Notes: generated by a model not told the origin, from the sequence alone. Shown: positions 15,988-24,066, counted from the stretch's first letter. The stretch: 64,000 nt of DNA from an uncultured Actinomycetes bacterium (GCA_937926105.1 CALANS010000051.1:216601-280600); one strand, 5' to 3'. Numbers and translations are program-made.

Positions 15988-17591
15988 GCGCCGTTGCCCT
16001 GGTCGGGGGGACGGTCGTCGATGGCAGCGGGAGCGCCGCGCGGCCCGGCGACGTGCTGATCGCCGACGGAGTGATCGCGGCCGTCGGTGATATCGGCGCG
16101 ATCCCGGCCCGCGCCCGAGTGCTCGATGTGTCGGGACGGTGGGTGGCGCCGGGCTGGATCGACGTGCACTCGCACGGTGATGATGCGCCGCTGCTCGGTC
16201 GACCCGATGGGTCGAAGGTGCTGCAGGGCATCACGTCCGAGGTGGTTGGCAACTGCGGGTTGAGCATCGCGCCGCGCTCGGTCGAGCATGCGGCGGCGTT
16301 GGTCGAGTACACCGAGCGGATCTTTGCCGCACCGGACTGGGACGGCACCTCCTTCGCCGACCTGCTGGCGCAGGCGGATCGGTCGGGGTATGTGACGAAC
16401 TACGCACCGCTGGTCGGGCACGGCACGCTGCGGGTGGCGGTGGCGGGTCTGCGCCCCGGCCCGCTGCGGCCGGCCGAGTTGGCGGCGATGCGGGAATTGG
16501 CCGGCGAAGCGATGCGCTCCGGGGCCGTGGGTATGTCCTCCGGACTGATCTACCCGCCCGGGTCGTTCGCCGACACCGACGAGCTGGCTGCGGTCGCGGA
16601 GGTGGTGCGCGAGGCGGGCGGCATCTATTCCTCGCATATCCGTGCCGAGGGCCGGCACCGTCGCGCTGCGGTCCGGGAGGCGATCGAGATCGGGCGGCGC
16701 AGTGGTGTCCGGGTGGAGATCTCGCACCACAAGGCCAAGGGCACCAGCCAGTGGGGCACCGTCGCGGAGTCGATCGCGGACGCGGCGGCGGCCCGGGCCG
16801 AGGGCATCGAGGTCGGATTCGACGCCTACCCGTACGAGGCGTCCAGCACCACGCTGGCCGCCTGCCTGCCCCCCGATCTGTTCGCGCTGGACGACGAGGC
16901 ACTGCTCGAATACTTAGAACGTCCCACGACGGTCGCCGTACTGCGGGATGCGTTGGCGCGCAACGACTGGGACAACCATGTCCAGGACGGTGGCGGGTAC
17001 CAGGGGATCCTGGTGGTCAGCACCATGGATGGCAGGTTCGACGGACAGACCCTCGCCGAGATCGCGGAGCTGCGTGGTACGGACGGGGCCGAGGCGCTGG
17101 TTCATGTGCTGCGCGAGGAACGGCTGCGAGCGGGAATGGTCTGCTTCGCAATGTCCGAGGACGATGTGCGGACGGTGCTCGGTGCGCCGAATACCTGCAT
17201 CGGATCCGACAGTACCTCGGCGGGGACCGGGCACCTGGGGCATCCCCGGGCCCGCGGCACATTCGCCAGGGTACTGGGTCACTACGGCCGTGATATCGGC
17301 CTTTTCAGCATGGAGGAGGCGGTGCACCGGATGACGGGTCTTCCCGCACGATGGTTCCGGCTGGACGGTGTCGGCCTGCTTCGGCCGGGCTACGCGGCGG
17401 ATGTGGTGGTATTCGACCCGCGGTCGGTGGCGGACCGGGCGACCTACACGCGACCGGACGAGTATCCCGTCGGGATCCACGAGGTGTTTGTCTCCGGCGA
17501 GCACGTCGTCTCCGACGCCCGGTTCACCGGGGTCAAGGCCGGACGCCGGCTTCGGTTGGCCAGCACCGTGTTGGCGGCAGACCCGGCATGA
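15984..17591 (+). CDS. N-acyl-D-amino-acid deacylase (D-aminoacylase)
   Basis: A 535-residue amidohydrolase-superfamily enzyme that hydrolyses N-acyl-D-amino acids (or D-aminoacyl amides) to free D-amino acids. Zinc-site residues follow the Alcaligenes D-aminoacylase pattern with a shift of about five: H62 and H64 (DVHSHGD), C91 (VGNCGLS), the His in YSSHIRAEG, the HH in VEISHHKAKG and the Asp in CIGSDSTSAG. GTG 15984 overlaps the transporter stop by four bases. Being encoded in the importer operon, it most likely acts on the imported material. A D-glutamate/D-aspartate-specific variant or an N-acyl-D-peptide substrate is equally possible. Confidence 0.92.
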   Translation: MSAVALVGGTVVDGSGSAARPGDVLIADGVIAAVGDIGAIPARARVLDVSGRWVAPGWIDVHSHGDDAPLLGRPDGSKVLQGITSEVVGNCGLSIAPRSVEHAAALVEYTERIFAAPDWDGTSFADLLAQADRSGYVTNYAPLVGHGTLRVAVAGLRPGPLRPAELAAMRELAGEAMRSGAVGMSSGLIYPPGSFADTDELAAVAEVVREAGGIYSSHIRAEGRHRRAAVREAIEIGRRSGVRVEISHHKAKGTSQWGTVAESIADAAAARAEGIEVGFDAYPYEASSTTLAACLPPDLFALDDEALLEYLERPTTVAVLRDALARNDWDNHVQDGGGYQGILVVSTMDGRFDGQTLAEIAELRGTDGAEALVHVLREERLRAGMVCFAMSEDDVRTVLGAPNTCIGSDSTSAGTGHLGHPRARGTFARVLGHYGRDIGLFSMEEAVHRMTGLPARWFRLDGVGLLRPGYAADVVVFDPRSVADRATYTRPDEYPVGIHEVFVSGEHVVSDARFTGVKAGRRLRLASTVLAADPA

Positions 17592-18562
17592 CGATTCCAC
17601 TGCGCCCAGCCGATGTCGACGACGCCGCGCGGCGTCTGGCGGGAGTGGCCCACCGGACCCCGATCGTCACCTCCCGGACGTTGGACGCCCGGGCGGGACG
17701 TCGCGTGTACCTCAAATGCGAGAACCTCCAGCGGGTAGGCGCGTTCAAGTTTCGCGGGGCGTTCAATGCCATCTCCCAGCTGGATCCGGAACAGCTGCGG
17801 CGGGGCGTGACGGCCTATTCGTCGGGCAATCACGCTCAGGCGGTCGCGCTGGCCTGCCGCGAACTGGGGACCACGGCGGTGGTGGTGGTCCCCGACGACG
17901 TGGCTCCCGCGAAGCGCGCGGCGATCGCCGGTTACGGCGCCGAGATCGTGTCCTACGACAGGCTGACCGACGATCGGGCGGCGATCTGCCGGCGGATCGC
18001 CGCGCAGCGTGGTTTGGCGATGGTGGCACCGTTCGAGGATCTGCACGTGATGGCCGGCCAGGGCACGGTTGCGCTGGAGCTGCTGCACGATGCCCCGGAC
18101 TGCGACGCGATCGCCGTTCCGGTGAGCGGCGGTGGGTTGATCGCTGGCTGCGCGGTCGCGGCGACCGGACTGCGGCCCGGCATTCGAATGGTTGGCGTGG
18201 AGCCGTCCACCGGAGACGACACCCGGCTGTCGATGGAGGCCGGTCGGCGGGTGAGGGTGCCGACCCCGCAGACCATTGCCGACGGGCTGCGGTCGGCCAC
18301 CCCCGGCGAGATGACCTTTGCCATCAACCGGCGGCTGCTGGATCGGGTGGTCGTGGTTGACGACCAGGAGATCGTCGAGGCCATGCGGTTCGCGTTCGAG
18401 CGCCTCAAACTGGTGCTGGAGCCCAGTGGTGCGGTCGCACTGGCGGCCGTGCTCGCCGGGCGGGTACCTGGGGAGCATGTCGGCGTGGTGCTGTCGGGTG
18501 GCAATATCGACCCGGACCGGTTTGCCGAGGTGATCGGGGGTGGTCAGCCCTCGTCGAAATAG
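17588..18562 (+). CDS. PLP-dependent threonine/serine dehydratase-like enzyme
   Basis: A 324-residue fold-type II PLP enzyme. The cofactor lysine is K54 in GAFKFRGAFNA, the substrate loop is SSGNHAQAVAL, the phosphate-binding loop is VSGGGLIAG and the closing segment is LSGGNID. It lacks the C-terminal ACT regulatory domain of biosynthetic threonine deaminase, so it is of the catabolic type. Relatives include threonine/serine dehydratase, serine racemase and threo-3-hydroxyaspartate dehydratase, which sequence reading alone does not separate. ATG 17588 overlaps the D-aminoacylase stop. It would deaminate or racemise hydroxy-amino acids released upstream. Confidence 0.87.
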   Translation: MTIPLRPADVDDAARRLAGVAHRTPIVTSRTLDARAGRRVYLKCENLQRVGAFKFRGAFNAISQLDPEQLRRGVTAYSSGNHAQAVALACRELGTTAVVVVPDDVAPAKRAAIAGYGAEIVSYDRLTDDRAAICRRIAAQRGLAMVAPFEDLHVMAGQGTVALELLHDAPDCDAIAVPVSGGGLIAGCAVAATGLRPGIRMVGVEPSTGDDTRLSMEAGRRVRVPTPQTIADGLRSATPGEMTFAINRRLLDRVVVVDDQEIVEAMRFAFERLKLVLEPSGAVALAAVLAGRVPGEHVGVVLSGGNIDPDRFAEVIGGGQPSSK

Positions 18563-19221
18563 ATGTTCAGTGCGCGAGTGAGCTTCTGCCGCTTGTCGAT
18601 CCGGCGCCGTGCCCCCTTGGCGCTGGCAACGGCCAGTTCGGTCAATACGTGGATCGCGGCGACCAGCGCGGTCGGCGAGTCGTCCTCCAGGGTGTTCTCC
18701 GTGGGCACCACGATGCTCACCGATGCGATCGAGCAGATCGGTGCGGCGAGGCTGTCGGTGATGGCTACCACGTCGCCACCCGCCGCTCGGAACTGCCGGG
18801 AGAACTCGATGGTGTACCGACGGTAGCGGTACACGGAAAACGCGATCAGCACGTCGGTGTTGCGGACGTCCGCCAGGATATCCAGCGGCCGTACGATGGC
18901 GCCGTCGATCAGCGTCACCTGCGACAGGCCCGCCGACAGATCGCCGGCCAGGAGGGTGGAATAGGCGAACGACTTCCCCTCGCCGATCACGAACCGGCGG
19001 CGTGCGGACACCACCAATGCCGTTGCCTGGACAGCGGTCCCGTCCGTCTCCAGGGATTCGAAAGCGTTGGCGAGGATCCGGCGTTCCCGCTCGATGATCT
19101 TCCGCTGCAACGTCGATGAGGCGGACCGGCGGCCGGAGCGCTTGGCTCCGTCCGCGTGTTCCGCTTGCTCGCCGTCGTTATCGTGATTCGTATGTTGTGA
19201 CTTGACAGTGTGCTGTGGCAT
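18544..19221 (-). CDS. SIS-domain protein, RpiR-like but without the HTH domain
   Basis: The 225-residue product aligns by eye with the linker and SIS domain of RpiR/MurR regulators (RRRFVIGEGKSFAYSTLLAGDLSAGL, DVLIAFSVYRYRRYTIEFSRQFRAAGGDVVAITDS, STIVVPTEN-like TENTLEDDSPT). SIS domains bind phosphosugars or similar ligands. The N-terminal helix-turn-helix of about 75 residues is missing and replaced by about 40 polar, His/Lys-rich residues. No lost HTH is readable upstream. ATG 19221 has GGAGG ten bases upstream; GTG 19251 is the alternative start. The 3' end overlaps the dehydratase gene tail to tail by 19 bases. It may be a ligand-sensing partner of a regulator encoded elsewhere. Confidence 0.75.
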   Translation of the reverse strand: MPQHTVKSQHTNHDNDGEQAEHADGAKRSGRRSASSTLQRKIIERERRILANAFESLETDGTAVQATALVVSARRRFVIGEGKSFAYSTLLAGDLSAGLSQVTLIDGAIVRPLDILADVRNTDVLIAFSVYRYRRYTIEFSRQFRAAGGDVVAITDSLAAPICSIASVSIVVPTENTLEDDSPTALVAAIHVLTELAVASAKGARRRIDKRQKLTRALNIYFDEG

Positions 19222-19264
19222 GGGTGGCGTTCCTCCGTCATTGTTCGGCACGGACGCTCGTCGT

Positions 19265-19284
19265 TGATCGTAGTGTAGTGATCA
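19265..19284. promoter_or_regulatory. inverted repeat in the gap ahead of the SIS gene
   Basis: TGATC (19265-19269) and GATCA (19280-19284) form an inverted repeat with a 10-base spacer between the SIS gene and the peptidase pair. Spacing of about one helical turn between arms fits a dimeric DNA-binding protein. Confidence 0.35.
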
Positions 19285-19370
19285 GAACTGGTTTGGGCCA
19301 TCCGCGCCGCCAACAAAATCCGCAATGCGCCCCTCGCTATGGGCTCGATGCGGCGGTAACATGTGCAGAC

Positions 19371-19383
19371 ATACGATTCGTAA
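19371..19383. promoter_or_regulatory. operator-like motif shared with the M55 promoter
   Basis: ATACGATTCGTAA contains the 11-base palindrome TACGA-T-TCGTA and matches ATACGTATCGTAA at 9620-9632 at 11 of 13 positions. It lies 45-58 bases upstream of GTG 19429 and overlaps a possible -10 (TACGAT). Confidence 0.45.
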
Positions 19384-19428
19384 CGTGGGCCGGTCGGCAT
19401 CCACACCGAGCAGAGTGAAGGGGCGTCG

Positions 19429-20328
19429 GTGCAGTCCGAACAGTACGTTGACGTACCGGGTGGCCGGGTCTGGTGCCGGACCGTCGGATCGGGTCCCGGC
19501 CTACCGCTGCTGGTGCTGCATGGCGGCCCGGGGTTCACCTGCGAGTACCTGGACAGCCTGGCCGAGTTGGGCGATGGCCGCCCGGTCGTGATGTTCGACC
19601 AGCTCGGCTGCGGGCGTTCCGATCGCCCGGACGACGCGTCCCTGTGGACGGTCGACAGGTTCGTGGCCGAGGTCGCCTGCGTCCGTCGCGCGTTGGGCTT
19701 GCATCAGCTGCACCTGCTCGGCCAGTCGTGGGGAGCGATGCTGGCAGTGGACGTGGTGCTGGCCGGCGCGACCGGGATCGCCGGCCTGATCCTGGCCAGC
19801 CCGCCGCTGTCGATCCCGCTATGGATGGCCGATGCCCGGCGGTTGCGCGCGCAGTTGCCAGAGCGGGTGCAGCGCACCCTGGCCGAGCACGAGGAGCGCG
19901 GATTCACCGCCTGCCCGGAATACCGGGCGGCATCCCTGGAATACAGCCGCCGGTACATCTGCCGGGCCGACCCATGGCCGGACGGCTATGAGCGCTCGTT
20001 CGTCGGCGAGGGCGAGCAGGTCTACCACACGATGTGGGGTCCGAACGAATTCACCGTCACCGGTACGTTGTCGAGCTACGACCGCACCGACCGGCTGGCC
20101 GAGATCACCCACCCCACCCTGCTGACGTGTGGTCGGTTCGACGAGGCGACGCCCGAGGCGACGCTGGCCTACCAGGAGCGCATGCCGAACGCCCGGACGG
20201 TGGTCTTCGAACGCAGCGCCCATTGTGCGCATCTGGAGGAGCGCGAGGCCTACCTGTCGGAGCTGCGAACGTTCCTGGGAGCCGTCGAATCAGCAGACCA
20301 GCTCGGCGCCGGATCGGGTGCGAAATGA
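19429..20328 (+). CDS. proline iminopeptidase-like alpha/beta hydrolase (S33)
   Basis: A 299-residue S33-family peptidase. It has the HGGPG oxyanion motif near residue 31, nucleophile S100 in LLGQSWGAML, an Asp in CGRFDEATPE and a His in RSAHCAHLEE. The family releases N-terminal proline or other residues from short peptides in the cytosol. GTG 19429 has AAGGGG upstream at good spacing. Its stop overlaps the next gene start by four bases. In this island it adds another exo-peptidase for imported peptides; the residue preference is not evident. Confidence 0.88.
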   Translation: MQSEQYVDVPGGRVWCRTVGSGPGLPLLVLHGGPGFTCEYLDSLAELGDGRPVVMFDQLGCGRSDRPDDASLWTVDRFVAEVACVRRALGLHQLHLLGQSWGAMLAVDVVLAGATGIAGLILASPPLSIPLWMADARRLRAQLPERVQRTLAEHEERGFTACPEYRAASLEYSRRYICRADPWPDGYERSFVGEGEQVYHTMWGPNEFTVTGTLSSYDRTDRLAEITHPTLLTCGRFDEATPEATLAYQERMPNARTVVFERSAHCAHLEEREAYLSELRTFLGAVESADQLGAGSGAK

Positions 20329-21377
20329 CCGACCGGTTCGAGGAGGTACTGCGGGCCGGCTACGCCGGCGGTACGTTCTCCGGCGCGGCTTGGTCGACGG
20401 GCACCGCGGATCGGGTGGACTCGGCCGGCGTGATCGGCGAACTGTCCTGGGGCGGCCCGGCCGCGAACGCAGACACGTTGTGGGATCTGGCATCGGTCAC
20501 CAAGCCGATCGTCGCGCTGGCCGTGATGAGGCTGGTGCAGGACGGATGGATGACGCTGGACGACACCATCGGGCAGCACCTGGACGACTACCGCGGCACC
20601 GACAAGGAACGCCTCACGGTTCGCCAGTTGCTGACCCACACGGCGGGCTTTCCCGCCGAGCTGCCGATGTACCGCTGGTGCGACTCGCGCCAGGCGATGC
20701 TGGACGAAATCCGCGGCGTGAGCCTGCGGTTCGAGCCGAGCACGGATGTGGAGTACACCTCGCAGGGGTTCATCGTGCTGGGCCTGATGGCGGAGGCGGC
20801 GACCGGGATGCCGCTGGATGAGGTGGTGCGCGGCACCGTCACCGAGCCGGCCGGGCTGTCGCGCACCCTGTTCCGGCCCGGCGCGGCGGATCGTCCGCTG
20901 GCGGCCGCGACCGAGGAATGCCCCTGGCGGGGCGGGGTGGTGCAAGGCACCGTGCACGACGAGAACGCTGAGGTGCTCGGGGGTATCGCTGGGCATGCCG
21001 GGCTGTTCGCCACGCTGCCGGACCTGCAGTCCCTGGCGCAGCTGCTGTGCCGCGGCGCATCCGGAGCCGACACGGCGGTGCTATCGGCTCGGACCCTGGC
21101 CACCATGATCGCGCCCGCGACCGATCACCTTCGTCACCGCCGCACGCTCGGCTGGCAGGGCAAGGATCGGGTGTCCAGCCCCGCCGGCGATCTCGCCGGC
21201 CCGCGCACCTTCGGTCACACCGGATTCACCGGCACCAGCATGTGGATCGACCCGGACGCCGGCCGGTATGTGGTGCTGTTGACCAACCGAGTGCACCCCA
21301 CCCGTGCGAGCGGCGGGCTACCGCGCATCCGCCGGCTGGTGCACAACATCGGGTTCGGCTACTCGGCCGGCGAATAG
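20325..21377 (+). CDS. class C beta-lactamase-like serine hydrolase (COG1680)
   Basis: A 350-residue SxxK enzyme. The motifs are S57-x-x-K60 (DLASVTKPIVA), a Tyr in VEYTSQGF in place of YxN, and HTG in FGHTGFTGTSMW in place of KTG. No signal peptide is seen, so it is cytosolic. The C-terminal segment (WIDPDAGRYVVLLTNRVHPT) resembles Bacillus YbbE-type proteins, which sit in MurNAc/muropeptide recycling clusters. Candidate roles are D-amino-acid esterase, amidase or peptidase. It is translationally coupled to the S33 peptidase and ends convergent with the EamA gene. Confidence 0.85.
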   Translation: MTDRFEEVLRAGYAGGTFSGAAWSTGTADRVDSAGVIGELSWGGPAANADTLWDLASVTKPIVALAVMRLVQDGWMTLDDTIGQHLDDYRGTDKERLTVRQLLTHTAGFPAELPMYRWCDSRQAMLDEIRGVSLRFEPSTDVEYTSQGFIVLGLMAEAATGMPLDEVVRGTVTEPAGLSRTLFRPGAADRPLAAATEECPWRGGVVQGTVHDENAEVLGGIAGHAGLFATLPDLQSLAQLLCRGASGADTAVLSARTLATMIAPATDHLRHRRTLGWQGKDRVSSPAGDLAGPRTFGHTGFTGTSMWIDPDAGRYVVLLTNRVHPTRASGGLPRIRRLVHNIGFGYSAGE

Positions 21378-21404
21378 CCGTTCACCCGGCCGGCGGGTCG
21401 CAAC

Positions 21405-22352
21405 TCAGCCGGCCAGCTTGGGCAGGTCCTCCGGCCCGGCCGGCTCGGTGGGTGCCCGGTGGCCCAACTCGACCACCAGCATCGCCGCCACCATCAGAGC
21501 CCCGCCCAGCGCCACCCGCCAGGTCAGCGGTTCGGCGAAGAACGCGATCGACAGCACCGCCGACCAACCGGGTTCGGTGGACATCACGATGGCCGCCCGG
21601 CTGGCCGAGATCTGCGACTGAGCCCAGGTTTGCACGATCATCGCCAGCGCGCCGGACACCACGGCCAGATACACCAGGATGATCCAGCCGCCGGCCGACC
21701 GGGGTGTCGCGAACCCGTCGCCGATGGTGGCGACGCCGCACAGCACGGCGATCACCACCATCTGAACGATCGCCATGCCCAGCGCGTCCCGTGCCCGGGC
21801 CCACGCTCCCAACCCGACGATGTGCAGCGCGAACAGCAGCGCGGAGATCAGGGTCAGCCATTCGCCGAAGCCGAGCGATAGGCCACGCAGCGCCAGCACT
21901 CCCAGCCCCAGCACCGCGAGCACCGCGCCGGCCCAGGCCCGCCTGCCGATCGGCGTCCGCAGCAGCACGGCGGCACACAGCGGGGTGAGCACCACGTACA
22001 GCCCGGTGATGAATCCGGAGATCGTTGCCGGGGTGTGCACCAGCCCGATGGTTTGTACCAGCTGCGCCGCGCCGTACACCACGCCCAGCGCGGTGGCGTG
22101 CAGCAGCGCCCGGCGGGAGAGCCGGCCGATCGCGCGCGGAAACGCGATCAGCAGCGCCACCGCCGCGATCGCGAAGCGGATCGCCAGGAACTGCCGGGGG
22201 CTGAGTTCACCCAGCAGCGCCTTGGTCAGCGGGAAGCTGGAGCCCCAGACGACCGCGACCGTGAGCAGGGCCAGGATTGCCAGCATCGGCCCGCTGAGTC
22301 CGCGGGCGCGGAGCCTGGAGGGCACCGCGGGCTCAGAGCTGGCCGGGCGCAC
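21405..22352 (-). CDS. EamA/DMT-family transporter
   Basis: A 315-residue drug/metabolite transporter with ten predicted helices in two EamA repeats (LTVAVVWGSSFPLTKALLGEL begins the first, GLGAWARARDALGMAIVQM the second). Family members often export amino acids, purines or small metabolites. GTG 22352 is the start giving a normal EamA N-terminus; the frame remains open far upstream without homology, on top of the sigma factor gene. It is divergent from the ECF sigma gene and convergent with the peptide island, so membership of the island is uncertain. Confidence 0.85.
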   Translation of the reverse strand: MRPASSEPAVPSRLRARGLSGPMLAILALLTVAVVWGSSFPLTKALLGELSPRQFLAIRFAIAAVALLIAFPRAIGRLSRRALLHATALGVVYGAAQLVQTIGLVHTPATISGFITGLYVVLTPLCAAVLLRTPIGRRAWAGAVLAVLGLGVLALRGLSLGFGEWLTLISALLFALHIVGLGAWARARDALGMAIVQMVVIAVLCGVATIGDGFATPRSAGGWIILVYLAVVSGALAMIVQTWAQSQISASRAAIVMSTEPGWSAVLSIAFFAEPLTWRVALGGALMVAAMLVVELGHRAPTEPAGPEDLPKLAG

Positions 22353-22388
22353 CTGCTGATCGTGCCAAATGTTTCCGTCGCGCTGCCG

Positions 22389-22416
22389 TGCAACCCCGCG
22401 ACCGCTACCGTCCGTC
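22389..22416 (+). promoter_or_regulatory. candidate ECF-type promoter of the sigma gene
   Basis: TGCAACC (22389-22395) and CGTC (22413-22416) are separated by 17 bases. This resembles the AAC/CGT promoters used by ECF sigma factors and would allow autoregulation. GTG 22440 follows about 15 bases after the expected start. Confidence 0.35.
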
Positions 22417-22439
22417 GTATCGACAGGGCAGGAGGACAG

Positions 22440-23003
22440 GTGGGGCGGCGCAGTGCGCGAACCGACGCGGCCGAGGGCGCGGCAGATCACGCGAACGCGG
22501 ATGCGGCGTTCACGGCCTACGTGGCTGCCCGTCGCGACGTGGTGCGGCGGACGGCGTACCTGCTGTGCGGCGACTGGCACGCCGCCGACGACCTCACCCA
22601 GACGGCGTTCGTCAAGCTGTATGGAGCCTGGCACCGGATTCGCGATCGGGGCGCGTTGGACGCGTATGTGCGGTCGGTGCTGGTGCGCGCCACGATCGAC
22701 GAGTCCCGTCGGCCGTGGCGCCGGGAGAAGGCCGTCGACGCGGTGCCGGACAACCCTGCCCCGTCCGACATCGCGTCGGCGGTCGCCGACCGGGCACTGG
22801 TCCGATCGGCGCTGGCGGTGGTGCCGCCCGGACAGCGGGCGGTACTGGTGCTGCGGTACTTCGAGGGCCTGGACGTGGCGGAGACGGCGGCCGCGCTGGG
22901 GTGTTCGGAGGGCAACGTGAAGTCGCAGACGGCGCGCGGCCTGGCGGCCCTGCGCGCCACGCTGGCGGGCTCGGGGCAGGAGGTGACGAGCAGTGGCGAC
23001 TGA
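22440..23003 (+). CDS. ECF sigma factor (SigE-family, actinobacterial)
   Basis: A 187-residue RNA polymerase sigma factor. Region 2 is FTAYVAARRDVVRRTAYLLCGDWHAADDLTQTAFVKLY, split here by its DDLTQ core promoter-melting motif, and region 4 carries VLRYFEGLDVAETAAALGCSEGNVKSQTARGLAALR with a helix-turn-helix. GTG 22440 has GGAGG upstream with rather short spacing. The stop overlaps the start of the following membrane protein by 11 bases, the usual arrangement of an ECF sigma factor with its anti-sigma partner. It would direct a small extracytoplasmic-stress regulon. Confidence 0.9.
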   Translation: MGRRSARTDAAEGAADHANADAAFTAYVAARRDVVRRTAYLLCGDWHAADDLTQTAFVKLYGAWHRIRDRGALDAYVRSVLVRATIDESRRPWRREKAVDAVPDNPAPSDIASAVADRALVRSALAVVPPGQRAVLVLRYFEGLDVAETAAALGCSEGNVKSQTARGLAALRATLAGSGQEVTSSGD

Positions 23004-24066
23004 CCAGGTTCCGGGCGGTGACGAGCCAGCCGCGGAGCACTCGGGCTCCGGCGGCGACCCGGTCGCGGCGGAACTGGGCGCCCTGTTCGGCGCCGCCCTC
23101 GCCGACGAGCCGCCGAGTTCGGTGACGCCACTGGGGGTGCTGCACCAGGCGACGCTGGCCGACTCCGCCCGACGACAGCGGCGGGTTGCGGTGGCCCGTC
23201 GCTGGGGTGGGGGCCTGCTCGCGGCGGCCGCGGTGGTAGGGCTGGTGGTGGTCCTGGGTCCGGTGTTGGGCAACCGGGCGGAACCCTCGGTGGCGGGCGG
23301 ACGGGCGGAGAGCGCCGCCGCCTCGTCCGGTTCAGCTGGCTCGGCCGGTCCCGCCAACGCTCCGGATGCGGGTGCCTCGGGCGGTTCGGGAGGCGCCGCG
23401 AGCACGCCGGCCGCGGGGCCCGGCGTGCCGGGAACGTCCGAAGGTGGCTATGTCGCGTCGGGTGGTGGCGCCGAGTCCGGCGGCGAGGAGTCGGCCACGC
23501 CGCCGCAGCCCGGCCGCGGCGCCGGTTCGTGCGCCGCGTCGGATCCGTGCTCGACTCCGAGCAGTGCCCGCGCGGATGACGGCCAGCAACCGGCCGAGGT
23601 CACGGGCAGCGGAGATAGCGCGGATCAGTCCGCTCGACCCAGTAGAGCCCTCGGCACCACGGCGACCCTGACCGGAACCGGCATGTCCGGGTGTCCGCTG
23701 TTTCCGCCGCTGGAGGACGCTGAGCGCGCAGCCGTGCTCGATGCGCTGCCCGATAGCTCCGTCACCGTCGAGGCCCGGGTCTCCGGGTGTGCGCCCGGCC
23801 TGCAGCGTGCCTCCGTGGTACGGCCCCGCTGGTCGGGCGCGGCGCTGATCGTCGCCGTCCAGACGGTGGGCCACACGCCGACCGATACGACCGGCGCCGC
23901 AGGGTCGGCCATCGCCGCCCCGGGTGCCACCCCGGTGGCGGAAACCGTCCGGGCCGTTCGGGGCGGGACCGTCGTGGTCGTCACCGCCAATCCGCAGGCC
24001 GCCGACCATCTGACTACAGACCGGCTACACGCCATTGCCCGGGCGGTACTGGACGCCACCGGCTGA
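22993..24066 (+). CDS. single-span membrane protein, probable anti-sigma factor
   Basis: A 357-residue protein with a cytoplasmic N-terminal part of about 68 residues, one transmembrane helix (GGGLLAAAAVVGLVVVLGPVLG) and an extracytoplasmic part. The latter starts with about 150 residues of low-complexity Ser/Gly/Ala/Pro and ends in a more ordered domain with Cys pairs (MSGCPLFPPLED, VSGCAPGLQ). No classical zinc anti-sigma motif (HxxxCxxC) is present in the N-terminus. Assignment as anti-sigma rests on topology and the overlap with the ECF sigma gene. GTG 22993 is the start. Confidence 0.65.
   Translation: MATDQVPGGDEPAAEHSGSGGDPVAAELGALFGAALADEPPSSVTPLGVLHQATLADSARRQRRVAVARRWGGGLLAAAAVVGLVVVLGPVLGNRAEPSVAGGRAESAAASSGSAGSAGPANAPDAGASGGSGGAASTPAAGPGVPGTSEGGYVASGGGAESGGEESATPPQPGRGAGSCAASDPCSTPSSARADDGQQPAEVTGSGDSADQSARPSRALGTTATLTGTGMSGCPLFPPLEDAERAAVLDALPDSSVTVEARVSGCAPGLQRASVVRPRWSGAALIVAVQTVGHTPTDTTGAAGSAIAAPGATPVAETVRAVRGGTVVVVTANPQAADHLTTDRLHAIARAVLDATG

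Noticed and set aside
22353..23405. Upstream part of the long EamA frame
   Set aside because: It is the complement of the sigma factor and partner genes and has no membrane-transporter character.
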